Below are positions 24,801 to 34,817 of a stretch of 64,000 nucleotides of DNA, piece by piece (positions within the stretch are counted from its first letter, which is position 1; the number at the start of each line of letters is the position of its first letter). The translations under genes and the position numbers were made by a program. The notes under the pieces were generated by a model. The model saw nothing but the letters and a program-made list of their open reading frames with translations. It was not told the origin of the DNA and did not search any database. Source of the stretch: Branchiostoma floridae (Eukaryota; Chordata; Leptocardii; Amphioxiformes; Branchiostomatidae); assembly GCF_000003815.2 (NCBI RefSeq), contig NC_049987.1:18021959-18085958 (forward strand). Direction: 5' to 3'.

Positions 24801-25870
24801 ATGCTTGAATGATCACAGTATGAAGATCACACCAGAAGTACTCTAGACAGCTGCAGGATCTGAAATACTTGTTTGGTTGCAAAAAAAATCTACGACCAAA
24901 ATGGCCGCAAGAACAACTGTAATGCTTTTCTTTAGCAGAGGTAGACACTGAAAGAACAAGTTAAACTCTACCTTGACAAAGTGCACTCGTCTATATCACT
25001 TGTCACAATGATTAATATGGAAACTGTATCTGCACTTCCAGGTGATTGCGCATGGTGGCATCACCTACAAGGACACTCCGTTCCACAAGGAGTGTTTCCT
25101 GTGCACCCACTGCAAGAAGGAGCTGGCTGGAGACCGCTTCACCTCCAAGGACCACAGCCCCTACTGCATCGAGTGCTACGGAGACCTCTTCGCCAAGAAG
25201 TGCGCCCACTGCCGCAAGCCCATCACTGGTAAGACCACATTCCACTAATACAGTCTACTATCTTTAGGCAGTTAAAAGTCACCTACCTGAGTTTTAGTCC
25301 ATGGAGATTCACATTGGCAGAAGTCCGATTTCTAGGTGCCCATTTAGTGATTTTGAATAGATTCCTAAAGATGGAAAACATCACCTTCGATACAAACTCT
25401 GATGACCTTTAATCTCTCTAGGCAATAAATGAACACATCAAAACTGCATTAACTGCACAGTGTGTCGGACACATTAAACATGACTAAAAGTCCATTTCCA
25501 TAACAAAATACGATAGCCAAGAACCTTTCCTGAAATTGCCAGCTCCAAAATTCGTAGATGGGTCAATTAAAGCAGGTTTGGTGCTGTCCACAAACCTTAC
25601 GTCTTTGGGAGGTTTACTGGGTATATGCATTACAAACAATTCCTGTTGTGTTTTTGTAGCTTTCTATTTCCTAGTTAGATCTAAATAGGCCTGTTCCGTT
25701 TTTTCCAAGGTCATGGTGGAACCAAGTTCGTGTCTTTCGAGGACCAGAGCTGGCACAGCGACTGTTTCAACTGTTCCGGGTGCCGTACCTCTCTGGTGGG
25801 GAAGGGTTTCACGGCCGAGGAAGGACGCATCCTCTGTCCGGACTGCACCAACCGCGAGGCCCAACGTTAA
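21833..25870 (+). CDS. FHL: Four-and-a-half LIM domain protein
   Basis: Exons 21833-22006, 22940-23114, 24183-24352, 25042-25228 and 25710-25870 join in phase to 288 codons, close to the 279-280 aa of vertebrate FHL proteins. The order is an N-terminal half LIM (CGNC...CLKC), then four LIM domains with CxxC/HxxC zinc ligands (WHDVCFNC, WHERCFTC, FHKECFLC, WHSDCFNC) and a short tail EAQR. KKMEYKG in LIM2 and HGGTKFVSFE in LIM4 match FHL. FHL proteins act as adaptors at actin/Z-disc structures and as transcription cofactors. Introns fall at comparable points near each LIM boundary. The ATG follows an acceptor by 34 bp, so a 5' non-coding exon lies upstream. The third exon's LIM2 half is preceded by a duplicated exon end in the intron (listed separately). 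Confidence 0.94.
22050..22250. repeat. ~150-bp tandem duplication in FHL intron 1
   Basis: The words gcctgcccccctcccc.. and cccagaattccact recur as gctgccccctccc.. and cccagaattccact about 150 bp further on. Confidence 0.7.
23215..23253 (+). other. Possible 39-bp cassette exon duplicated from FHL exon 2
   Basis: The last 33 bp of exon 2, its donor and about 80 bp of intron are duplicated here. The copy has a usable acceptor (ggaag after a pyrimidine tract), stays open as GGKCDACRQHFDL, and ends at a good donor (TTG|GTATGT). It is phase 1 at both ends, so inclusion would add 13 residues carrying a second CxxC pair in frame. A third, truncated copy follows near 23335. Use in mRNA is an inference. 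Confidence 0.4.
23260..24180. other. FHL intron 2, no further feature seen
   Basis: AT-rich intron with only spurious ORFs. Confidence 0.6.
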
Positions 25871-25955
25871 AGGACTCACCGATTGCTACGTACCCTGTGG
25901 TTAGACAGAATGGGGTAGCTCGCAATCTGTTTTTTCGGGGATCCAAGGCAGTCAG

Positions 25956-26065
25956 CCCGCCGATCTCACATTAGCGCTCTGGGGAGTTTAAGCCCAAAGG
26001 AGTTAAAGGTAGGTAGACTTTGTTCGGGCTAAAACTCCCCGGAGCGCTAATAGGAAATCGGCGGG
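25956..26065. mobile_element. 110-bp foldback MITE in the FHL 3' UTR
   Basis: cccgccgat ... tagcgctctggggagttt is mirrored by aaaactccccggagcgcta ... atcggcggg. It lies between the FHL stop (25870) and the AATAAA at 26086-26091, so it should be transcribed as a long hairpin in the 3' UTR. Confidence 0.8.
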
Positions 26066-26085
26066 ATGAATTTCTTGAGACACCG

Positions 26086-26091
26086 AATAAA
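26086..26091 (+). promoter_or_regulatory. Poly(A) signal AATAAA, FHL gene
   Basis: First canonical signal after the FHL stop, 21 bp beyond the MITE. Confidence 0.6.
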
Positions 26092-26152
26092 CTGCCCTAG
26101 CTTCCCGATCTAGCTGGCCTCATGGGAAAATATACGCATCCTGGAAAAAATG

Positions 26153-26294
26153 TAATCTCCAAGCAGATATTGGGAGGCACAATTGTTACTGTTTTAACTG
26201 TGGTACATTTCTGTCTCCCTAAGGAGACTTTGTTACAGCTACTAACACAATGAAAAACGTTACAATTTTTACTCCAAACATCTGCTTGGGGATG
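26153..26294. mobile_element. MITE with TAATCTCCAAGCAGAT ends
   Basis: Left end TAATCTCCAAGCAGAT; right end ATCTGCTTGGGGAT inverted; 142 bp, non-coding. Related single ends occur at 32999-33016 (inverted) and 59758-59773, so it is a dispersed family. Confidence 0.75.
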
Positions 26295-26311
26295 AAAAAC
26301 AGAGAACTCCA

Positions 26312-26413
26312 GGTAACGCAAGGGATAAGTGAAAACGTTACCATGACAACGTGTCAGAACGCATAACGCATGCGCGTCGTGATGGTAAGGTTTTGTTTAC
26401 CCTTTGCGTTACC
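26312..26413. repeat. GGTAACGCAAGGG inverted repeat
   Basis: ggtaacgcaagggataa at the left is mirrored by ttaccctttgcgttacc at the right, bounding about 100 bp, possibly a small foldback element. Confidence 0.6.
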
Positions 26414-26599
26414 CATGATTCCACGATCCTTAAAAAGGTCTATTGGCAACCAACATTCTTACAGTTGAAACATCATTACATAATGCAGTATGGTCAGCGT
26501 TGGCATTATCTAGGTACAGTAGACTTGTGATATCATTAATATTGTGGCTATATGATAGATAGATGATCGTACGTTATTCATTGCTAAAGATATGAGCCT

Positions 26600-27480
26600 T
26601 TGCTGTGACAGATTTTACAAAAAAATTTGAATCAAATTCAGCTAGGAACTAGTAAAGGTTGCAGAGATTTGATATCAGCTCTAGTACAAGAATATTAGAA
26701 TCATTGTTTTCATGTAAAAGAATGCAGGCAAAGGCATTAGAATCAGATATCAACTTACATTTATTTCGCTTGACAATATGGTAAGACAGCGATGCAAGTA
26801 CAGTGGCTAATAGATTCAGAAAAATAATAGTTTTTTTGCAAAGAAAATTGATATGACACTTCAATCGCAAACGTACAATGCAAATATGTTACGTACAGTA
26901 GAAAGCGAAAAGCAATTGCTAGAATGCTTATCGATTATGATGAGTTGATATACTGTTGATGCTTGGTATAACTGTAGCATTTAACCAACAATGATGACGT
27001 AGAATATTGTATAGTTACCGTGACAACAGTTATAAAATTAGATTATGATAGAACATTAAGTTTAAGTATTACACTAGTACTTACATGTTGCAGTTTGGTG
27101 CTATGCTGGAATTCGTCATCAGCTTTTGCAAGGAAGATAATAAAATGGATTAAAGGGGTATTCTGCGTTGTTTGTCTTTTTGACGATTAGTACAATATTT
27201 CAATTTTCACTTCTATCTTATTCAGGTCCACAATTAGCTTGACAACATACAATTTCATTGTAGCTACTCTTCTTTTGTACTACACTATAGAAACTGATAC
27301 GTATACTATCATGACCGTAGATTGAATAAGCTATAAACAATAAGCATCTTGATATAAATTGATCATTCTACCACGCAAAGGAAATCAGTGTAGTCAAGCT
27401 CATCCTGTGGAACAGTAGAAGTATGATGAGGTAAAAGAATGATATTGGCGGGCCTTCATCAGAACAAAACAGTTCACATA
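26600..27480. other. Intergenic, nothing recognised
   Basis: AT-rich, with no supported ORF, repeat or signal. Confidence 0.6.
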
Positions 27481-27504
27481 TGACGAAATATTATTATCTT
27501 ATTT

Positions 27505-27665
27505 AATAAGCCTCTACCAGGCTCCACGGACTACAGTTCAAATAGAGTCAATAGTACGCTAGGGGAGTCGGCCGACCATAGGAGTCAGTTCATATCGTAC
27601 TGTTGACTCTATTTGACTACTACTATTTGACCAGCGATTCACTGAGCCTGGTGGGGCTAATATTA
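27505..27665. mobile_element. Foldback MITE with AGCCTCTACCAGGCTCC end
   Basis: aataagcctctaccaggctcc and the inverted gagcctggtggggctaatatt bound the element, with an inner inverted pair (aatagagtcaatagtacg / cgtactgttgactctatt). The same left end recurs at 63030-63048. Confidence 0.7.
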
Positions 27666-27784
27666 TCTGCAGTACCGCATATTATCAAACTTCGTAATAG
27701 TTCAGTGTTGGTTACTTGTGGTCTGATGACCTTGCTATGAACAATCTCGCTATGGATAAAATCGCCTGACTACACAAAACCCAG

Positions 27785-27895
27785 CGTTGTATGGGTCCCA
27801 TTCATCCAAATTGAGAGTCTGCACCGCAACGGTGGGTTGCTAGGGGGCGCTCCGTCGCCATCAAGCTGCCGCGTCGTGAGGTCACCAACCCTGGC
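27785..27895 (-). pseudogene. Frameshifted fragment of a uromodulin-type D8C exon
   Basis: Read on the minus strand it gives MATERPLATHRCGA in one frame and WMNGTHT in the next. These align with MVTERPLSINRCNT and WMKGAHP of the lectin-D8C gene at 48776-59072, and with WMNGTHP of its other D8C exon. One base has been gained or lost between the two blocks. It is a decayed copy 21 kb from the intact gene, with no flanking exons visible. Confidence 0.6.
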
Positions 27896-28143
27896 ACGTG
27901 ACGTCATAACTAGGTCAGTTGCGTACCGAAGATTAGTACGTCCCACTTATATATAAGTCTAGAGGCCTCTGTCCGCCGGGAACGAAAAGGTTTGTGGTGT
28001 CCGTTTGGCGTTCTCTTTAGGATTGCTGTTGTCTGTTCATTAATGATGCAAGGTAACGAATAACATTGACCTTTACCTCCTTATCAACAAGCAGATGTAA
28101 AGGCAAAATCTTTACGAAGGACCATTGGGACAAAACCTGTTTT

Positions 28144-28415
28144 AGCGAAGGAGCTGTGTGCTCACAGCGAAGGGGCTGCATGCTCGGCGAATGAGCTGTG
28201 TGCTCACAGCGAATGGGCTGCGTGCTCGGCGAAGGAGCTGTGTGCTGACAGCAAATGGGCTGTGTGCTCGGGGAAGGAGCTGTGTGCTCACAGCGAATGG
28301 GCTGTGTGCTCAGCGAAGTACCTGTGTGCTCACAGCGAAAGAGCTGTGTGCTCACAGCAAAGGGGCTGCGTGCTCGACGAAGGATCTGTGTGCTCACAGC
28401 AAAGGGCTGTGTGCA
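28144..28415. repeat. ~21-bp minisatellite in the left inverted end
   Basis: About 13 tandem units of gcgaaggagctgtgtgctca type alternate 22 and 20 bp. The mirrored array is at 32612-32840. Confidence 0.9.
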
Positions 28416-28646
28416 CGAGGCTGAAGTTGGCCGCCGATTGGTAGCCTAAGATCCAGCCGCCGATTCGTCATTAGACAAAACATACGATCCCATTCAGACG
28501 CCCATTCAAAGAAACTAAAAATTCCTAATTTCACAGGGAATTGTCTAGGGGATTGGTGCAAAAATTGCTCAAATTATGGTTAAAGCATGAAACTTGGCAT
28601 ATGTGTTCAGTACAAAAATGGAAACAAGTCTAGGGGTGGAGCCAAA

Positions 28647-29790
28647 AGAAGCCAGATCTAGATTTTACATGGCAACTGTTGCTTTTATGAAAAACCTGTT
28701 GTATTTTACAGCATATTGAGGGCAACTGATCTTAGGAAAACAAAACAGACTTTATGTACCTTTGATGCAGTGTACACTGGATCTATAATGTGGTACTTCT
28801 CTCCACATTTTGTGCAAAAACTTCCCCTATACCAAATCACCCAAATTACTACATGTAATTTATTCGTCTGTCACATAATGCAACTACTCTCTCGTATATT
28901 AATATGTAACGAGCCTACTGGCGCTTTTGTTGGTGACCTTGAATATCATAAGTGTTGTTTACACCGGTATCAATTACACCCTCCCGCTCTCNNNNNNNNN
29001 NNNNNNNNNNNNNNNNNNNNNNNNNNNNNNNNNNNNNNNNNNNNNNNNNNNNNNNNNNNNNNNNNNNNNNNNNNNNNNNNNNNNNNNNNNNNNNNNNNNN
29101 NNNNNNNNNNNNNNNNNNNNNNNNNNNNNNNNNNNNNNNNNNNNNNNNNNNNNNNNNNNNNNNNNNNNNNNNNNNNNNNNNNNNNNNNNNNNNNNNNNNN
29201 NNNNNNNNNNNNNNNNNNNNNNNNNNNNNNNNNNNNNNNNNNNNNNNNNNNNNNNNNNNNNNNNNNNNNNNNNNNNNNNNNNNNNNNNNNNNNNNNNNNN
29301 NNNNNNNNNNNNNNNNNNNNNNNNNNNNNNNNNNNNNNNNNNNNNNNNNNNNNNNNNNNNNNNNNNNNNNNNNNNNNNNNNNNNNNNNNNNNNNNNNNNN
29401 NNNNNNNNNNNNNNNNNNNNNNNNNNNNNNNNNNNNNNNNNNNNNNNNNNNNNNNNNNNNNNNNNNNNNNNNNNNNNNNNNNNNNNNNNNNNNNNNNNNN
29501 NNNNNNNNNNNNNNNNNNNNNNNNNNNNNNNNNNNNNNNNNNNNNNNNNNNNNNNNNNNNNNNNNNNNNNNNNNNNNNNNNNAGAAGCCAGATCTATGAG
29601 AAACCTGTTGTATTTTACAGCATATTGAGGGCAACTGATCTTAGGAAAACAAAGCAGACTTTATGTACCTTTGATGCAGTGTACACTGGATCTATAATGT
29701 GGTACTTCTCTCCACATTTTGTGCAAAAACTTCCCCTATACCAAATCACCCAAATTACTACATGTAATTTATTCGTCTGTCACATAATGA
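28647..29790. repeat. Duplicated block around the 28992-29582 N-gap
   Basis: About 170 bp ending gtctgtcacataatg occur at 28709-28879 and again at 29611-29790 with few differences. The sequences diverge right after cacataatg. This is either a true tandem duplication or two haplotypes placed end to end. Confidence 0.6.
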
Positions 29791-29984
29791 AATTAAGAAG
29801 TTCATACTATTTTAAGGTAGAAAAAAGGTTCAAGTCAGCATCATAACAAAGTACACCGTAAAAGAGGTTTCAAGAGTCCAAAATTTGAGTTCACATTTCT
29901 CATATTCTGCTGCAACACGACAATAGATATTAGCATGGCTGAAAAGGTTGTGCAGTGAAGTATAATTATACCGATTTTTCTTGA

Positions 29985-30140
29985 TGGACCTGTCCGGTAA
30001 AACCGGACGTAAAACAGTGGACCTGATGTTGTACCGATTCGAAAATGAACTAATTATACTGACAGGCGTCCACATGTTTGGGGCTTACATGTCGACGCAA
30101 ATAACAAGAGCGTAGAGAGTTTATAGTCATTTTTACCGAG
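29985..30140. repeat. Diverged relative of the hAT-type element at 48326
   Basis: Words such as atgaactaattatac..gacaggcgtccacatgtttggggc and gcaaataacaagagcg follow the same order as in the element at 48326-48778 (atgaactgattatat..., caaataacaagagcg). Confidence 0.5.
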
Positions 30141-30142
30141 TA

Positions 30143-31918
30143 CTGTAAATGCATTTACGTTTGCGGGGATTTAAATTTAGCGGTAGAGGGAAAATGGAGT
30201 ATTCGCGGTGGTTCTGAGTTCGCGGGTGAACCATCCATGCATGTGAGTACTGCACTGTAATGGAAAACCCGGCACATTTATCAACCGCCAGTCGGAAGCC
30301 ACAAATAGTGGTTACTCGGCAAAGGTGCTACAAACGGACAGAACAGTCCACTTTTGACTTTGACAGTGCTGGCGTGATCAACTGTTACTGATCCGTAACT
30401 ACTCTCTTAATACATAGTACAGACAGTACAACTTTCCTACCATGGTGTTATACACGGTGAAATGAATAATTACGAACCCCAAAAAAGTATTCATGTGTAT
30501 TCACAGCACCTGAGCAGAAAAAAAGTATGTATTATAGAATCTTGTCATCAAGTCACAATTTTATACAACATAAGTTGACACTACAGTAACACTAAACAGT
30601 GATGTTCACGGCGTATGAAAACGACTTTGTTTTGCCGTGGGAATGTTTTAAATATAAACTAGTCCCACAACCACTTGACTTGTCAGCCATATTTGTCCAA
30701 ATGGGAATTGGTCGCGATCGGCTATCACATATTTTCACGGCTTGCTATTGTATACTGATGGTGAAAATGTGGAAAAAAGGTAACGCAACAAGTTGCAAAT
30801 TCAACCTGAATGAATTTTTTGAATACAAAATATTTACAGCCATCTGAATTCCGACAATACGCCTCAGATTACGTTTAAACACCCCTGTAACTAAATGGGT
30901 AACACCTGAATATACAGCTGACATAACTCTAAATGAACACATTACACGGTCTCTTTTGACTTCTGTATTCAGAGGAAGAAGGCACGACAAGTAAACTCTC
31001 AGGTAAGGACTCAGCGATGTGTAGTTTACATTCGACACTGATCCTGCGGTTTCCACTAAGATGAATTAACTATGATTTTGTGTGCATTTTTGGACGAAGT
31101 TTTAACAACATGCTCACAAAAATGGTATGCTTAGAAATCCAGTAAGATGTCCGAACTCAATATTTGATAACTTCCTGGATCGACTATGACATAGTTTTCA
31201 TTTTATACGCTTGTGGTTTATAGAATAAAGTTTGATAGAAGCACAAACCGATAGAAAATGATCAGGTGTTGACCCATGTTGATGGGACACAAGAACATTT
31301 AAGACCAGCAAATCATATATGTGTAAAAGAACAGAGCAAGTATTGTACACGTATTTGTAAGTCTCGTGACGATCACCAGATGTGGGGGTGTCGTGAGAAT
31401 ATTCAAATTAGATACGCACTGTATTGTCAACACTATATTGTATATTGTCACCAAAACTTATTTTCTTCAAAGATAAATTCTTAAAAGAGACGTACGTCAA
31501 CAATGACTATATTGTTTGCCAAACCAAAGAAAAAGTCTTACATGTTACTCGTCAAGGGCGCTACAAACGACCAGAACAGTCCACTTTTGACTTTGACAGT
31601 GCTGGTGTGATCAACTGTGACAGTCACTGATCTAACCATATCTACCCTCTGATTACTAGTACAGTAATACTTGCAGTTGTATACCATGGTGTTATACAGT
31701 AGGTGCTATGTAGAAATGAATGAATGCGAACTAAATGTCATCATACTTTGACAATGTAACGTTACACTACATACATGTTGTGAGAAGGGAGTGCCGTAGA
31801 CGGCACGGACAGAACACAGAAGGGAAATGTTTGCGGTAGTTTTGAGTTCGCTATGAAGAGGCCACCGCGAAAACCGCGAATATAAAACCACCGCGAAAGA
31901 GTCTGCATTTACAGTATA
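30143..31918. mobile_element. Split copy of the TACTGTAAATG / CGCGGT repeat
   Basis: The left half (tactgtaaatgcattta ... cgcggtggttctgagttcgcg) and right half (accaccgcgaaagagtctgcatttacagta) are the two ends of the element seen intact-but-nested at 40652-41808. About 1.5 kb lies between them, including a direct repeat (30318-30475 and 31551-31730) that contains ccacttttgactttgacag. Confidence 0.5.
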
Positions 31919-31997
31919 TACAGTCAAACTTGATCTAAACAGGCAGTTAATGATGCTTACATTAAAACGCCAGCGAAAGTTTTTAGTATAATACGTT

Positions 31998-32345
31998 CCC
32001 CTCTAGTTTATCAATTAAATCCGGCCCTTAAGATTTGATACTTGTATTGAATACGTTGGTGTATATGCAATCTAAATTCGTATTAAAAGTTCACGGGAGA
32101 GGTTTAGATAAGTAGCAGAGTGCTCTACAAGCCATATGGCAGCCGATTTTAGCATCCCCTTTGCTTGGGTATTTCCTAGCTAATTCCCCTCTATCATTAA
32201 TTAAATTCGGCCCGTAAGATTTGATACTTGTTTTGAATACGTTAGGGTATGCGCTATCTACATTCTTCTTAAAAATTCACAGGCCACGTCTAGATAAGTA
32301 GCAGATTGCTCTACAAGCCGTATACGTATGGCAGCCGATTTTAGA
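31998..32345. repeat. ~190-bp tandem duplication
   Basis: Two copies share ttgatacttgt..tgaatacgtt, gataagtagcaga.tgctctacaagcc and tggcagccgattttag. Confidence 0.8.
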
Positions 32346-32879
32346 CCAGGCTGAAGTTGGCCGTCCATCGGGCCTACTATTTGTGCTTAATCGTTGATAT
32401 CATACTTTCTGTTATTATTTATGTTTATACATACATACATCGGGCGGTAACAGACAATATCTAGCAGTTATTGATATCCATTTAAGCTTTTAAAGGAAAT
32501 TAGGAATTGTTTGTTTCTTCGAATGGCGTCTGAATGGGATGCTATATTTTGTCTAATGACGAATCGGCGGCTGGATCGGCGGCTACCAATCGGCGGCCAA
32601 CTTCAGCCTGGTGCACACAGCCCTTTGCTGTGAGCACACAGATCCTTTGCCGAGCATGCAGCCCCTTTGCTGTGAGCACACAGCTCCTTCCCCGAGCACA
32701 CAGGTACGTCGCTGAGCACACAGCCCATTTGCTGTCAGCACACAGCTCCTTCCCCGAGCACACAGCCCCTTCGCTGTGAGCACACAGCTCCTTCGCCGAG
32801 CATGCAGCCCCTTCGCTGTGAGCACACAGCTCCTTCGCTAAAACAGGTTTTGTCCCAATGGTCCTTCGTAAATCTTAAC

Positions 32880-33940
32880 GTTTCTGATCCTCCCAGTTCC
32901 ATAGAATAGCGGGTCTTTCAATCAAAACAGTTTGACCTTTCAACTTTTGAGAGAGGCTCACTGTTAGATTGCCAAACGTAACGATTTTGCCTTGCTACAT
33001 CTGCTTGGAGATTACCACACCCCGTATACATATTGTCATGGTAACAGACAATCACTGCGTTGTACAAATGGTGTTTGTGGTTACCAGATGTATTTTTCCG
33101 CCTGGTCAGCGACTAAAGCCGCTTGCATATGGTAATGAGCAAATAAGGACGAGGGTCATCTATAAAGTAGGTCAAATGACCCAACTGTGATTCCACTGGT
33201 GAAACTATACTGGTGACGCTTAAAGGTAAATCGAAAAGGATCTTAGGCGACGCTTCAATGCAAATTTCAGACATCGAGCGATGCTGAACTTCGATTGTTG
33301 CGAACTGCGATTAACGTTGAATTAGTAAGGATTAAAGTGAGAGTCAATCGACGACAATTATCGAATCGATAATTTGCTAAACCTCAAACATAAGGGTGTC
33401 TCTTTCGGCCAATATTCATCAAAAATCCAACTTTGCCCAAACTCGCCAACGCTGCACGTATACGGTAACGGGCATAAAGAAAAAGCTGGGGTATTTTCTA
33501 CTGTGTGGGAACCCCGCAGTGTGTCCAGGTTTCCTTTGTGTTAGCCCGGCTGGCGATCCCCTTATAAAGGAGTTTGCCTAACACCCGTATCTGATCCTTT
33601 ATTTGGTGAAGCTCTGCACAAACAAACACAGTAACGGTTGCTTTTCATTCGAAAAGTCAAAACGTTGCCGGCACAGAAATTCAATGACCCTTTAAATCCT
33701 TCTACATGGGAATTATGGATTAAAAAAGCTATCAAAAGTTACCAGAAATTCATTCCATGAAATCTAATATTTGATAGGGAAGCCTGATCTCTATCGTGTC
33801 AATATACCACATACCAGCAGATTCTATACGGCACAGCATGCCTTATAAGGAGCATCCAAACAAACATCGGAGACCAGTGAAACATCTAAAGCTTGCTTTT
33901 TCAGGACGTTCCGGACAGCTTCGCTTCCGAAAATGATGCC
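32880..33940. other. Intergenic, single MITE end only
   Basis: One inverted TCTGCTTGGAGATTA end at 33000-33015. Nothing else recognised. Confidence 0.55.
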
Positions 33941-33949
33941 ATCGGGTTG

Positions 33950-34186
33950 GTAGGATATAGAGTATAGGGGAATTATTTACACAACCAGTCTGTACTCACT
34001 TTGTTTACGTTTCGATGTCTCTCAGACACATAATCCTCAGTGCTTATAATACAAACAGCAGCGACATACAGCAGCGAGAATGAGAACTGCAGTCAGAAGC
34101 TCTGACGAAGGTGTCTGAGAGACACCGAAGCATAAGCAAAGTGAGTACAAATTGGTTGCGTAAAGGAATTCTCCTATATCCCACAA
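33950..34186. mobile_element. Foldback element with hammerhead-like motifs in both arms
   Basis: atatagagtataggggaatt ... gtttacgtttcgatgtctctcagacac is mirrored by gtgtctgagagacaccgaagc ... ggaattctcctatat. Each arm, read outward, carries a CTGAnGA - stem - GAA(A/G)C order. Confidence 0.65.
34102..34136 (+). ncRNA. Hammerhead-ribozyme-like motif
   Basis: CTGACGA at 34102-34108, a 6-bp stem II (GGTGTC / GACACC, 34110-34126), then GAAGC. The GAAAC box is altered, so this copy is probably inactive. Penelope-like elements are known to carry hammerheads; that link is an inference. Confidence 0.3.
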
Positions 34187-34312
34187 ATATGCTTAGAAGT
34201 TAACATTTCTTCATCATAATAAATAGCAAACAACACATACCTTGACATGATCAAGCTCCAAAATGCCAACATTTACCAAGAAAAAATACTAGATTGAAAA
34301 TGCATCCTCTGT

Positions 34313-34738
34313 AATTGCACTAGCTTGGTTACCAAACCCCAGCCCGATCTTAAGTATCTATCGTGCAGGGGTCTGGCAGGATGACATAGGAACTCTTCTC
34401 AATTTTGCCCCTTCTAGTGGGCAAAAAACTCTACCAATAGAACAGTAGCAGGATCAGCAGGAGGTAATTACACCCTACCATGATTGGTTAAAGACCCCCA
34501 ACTGTATTTTTTGAATACATAACAGTGACCACTAAGTACCTGATTCGCTACTGTGATAGCCTGCTGACCAACTGTGGTGTGTTGTAGCTGGCTACCTGTG
34601 GTGTGAGTGGTCATCAATCCTAGGTTCTCCTCCCTCTGATCAAGGGCCCTCGAGAACCTTTCTACAGCCATCCTGCCAGACCCCAACACGAAAGATATCT
34701 GAGGTTGGGGTATGGTATCCAGGATATAATTGCACTGG
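34313..34738. mobile_element. Inverted-repeat element immediately upstream of the decarboxylase start
   Basis: aattgcactagcttgg ... cgtgcaggggtctggcagg and the inverted cctgccagaccccaacacg ... cagtgcaatt (read on the other strand) bound 426 bp. It ends about 80 bp before the ATG at 34818, so it may form part of the promoter or 5' UTR. Confidence 0.7.
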
Positions 34739-34817
34739 TAAAAAAAACCAAACAATGTTTCTTTACACAGCTTGCAGAAAGAAAACCGAGAAACAAAATT
34801 CTGACCATCCGACCACC

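Larger units (their letters stand above)
28111..32872. mobile_element. 4.8-kb element with ~400-bp inverted ends carrying a minisatellite
   Basis: 28111-28540 and 32496-32872 are inverted copies of each other. Order from either outer edge: tttacgaaggaccattggg, acaaaacctgttttagcg, a ~21-bp minisatellite, ctgaagttggccgccgatt, then attcgtcattagacaaaa. The interior has no recognisable transposase; it holds a partial duplication round an N-gap and other repeats. The class is unknown; long ends with internal minisatellites recall foldback elements. No target duplication was seen. Confidence 0.75.

Noticed and set aside
28915-29634. Long ORFs across 28716-29846
   Set aside because: They run through an N-gap, so most of the apparent protein is unknown sequence.
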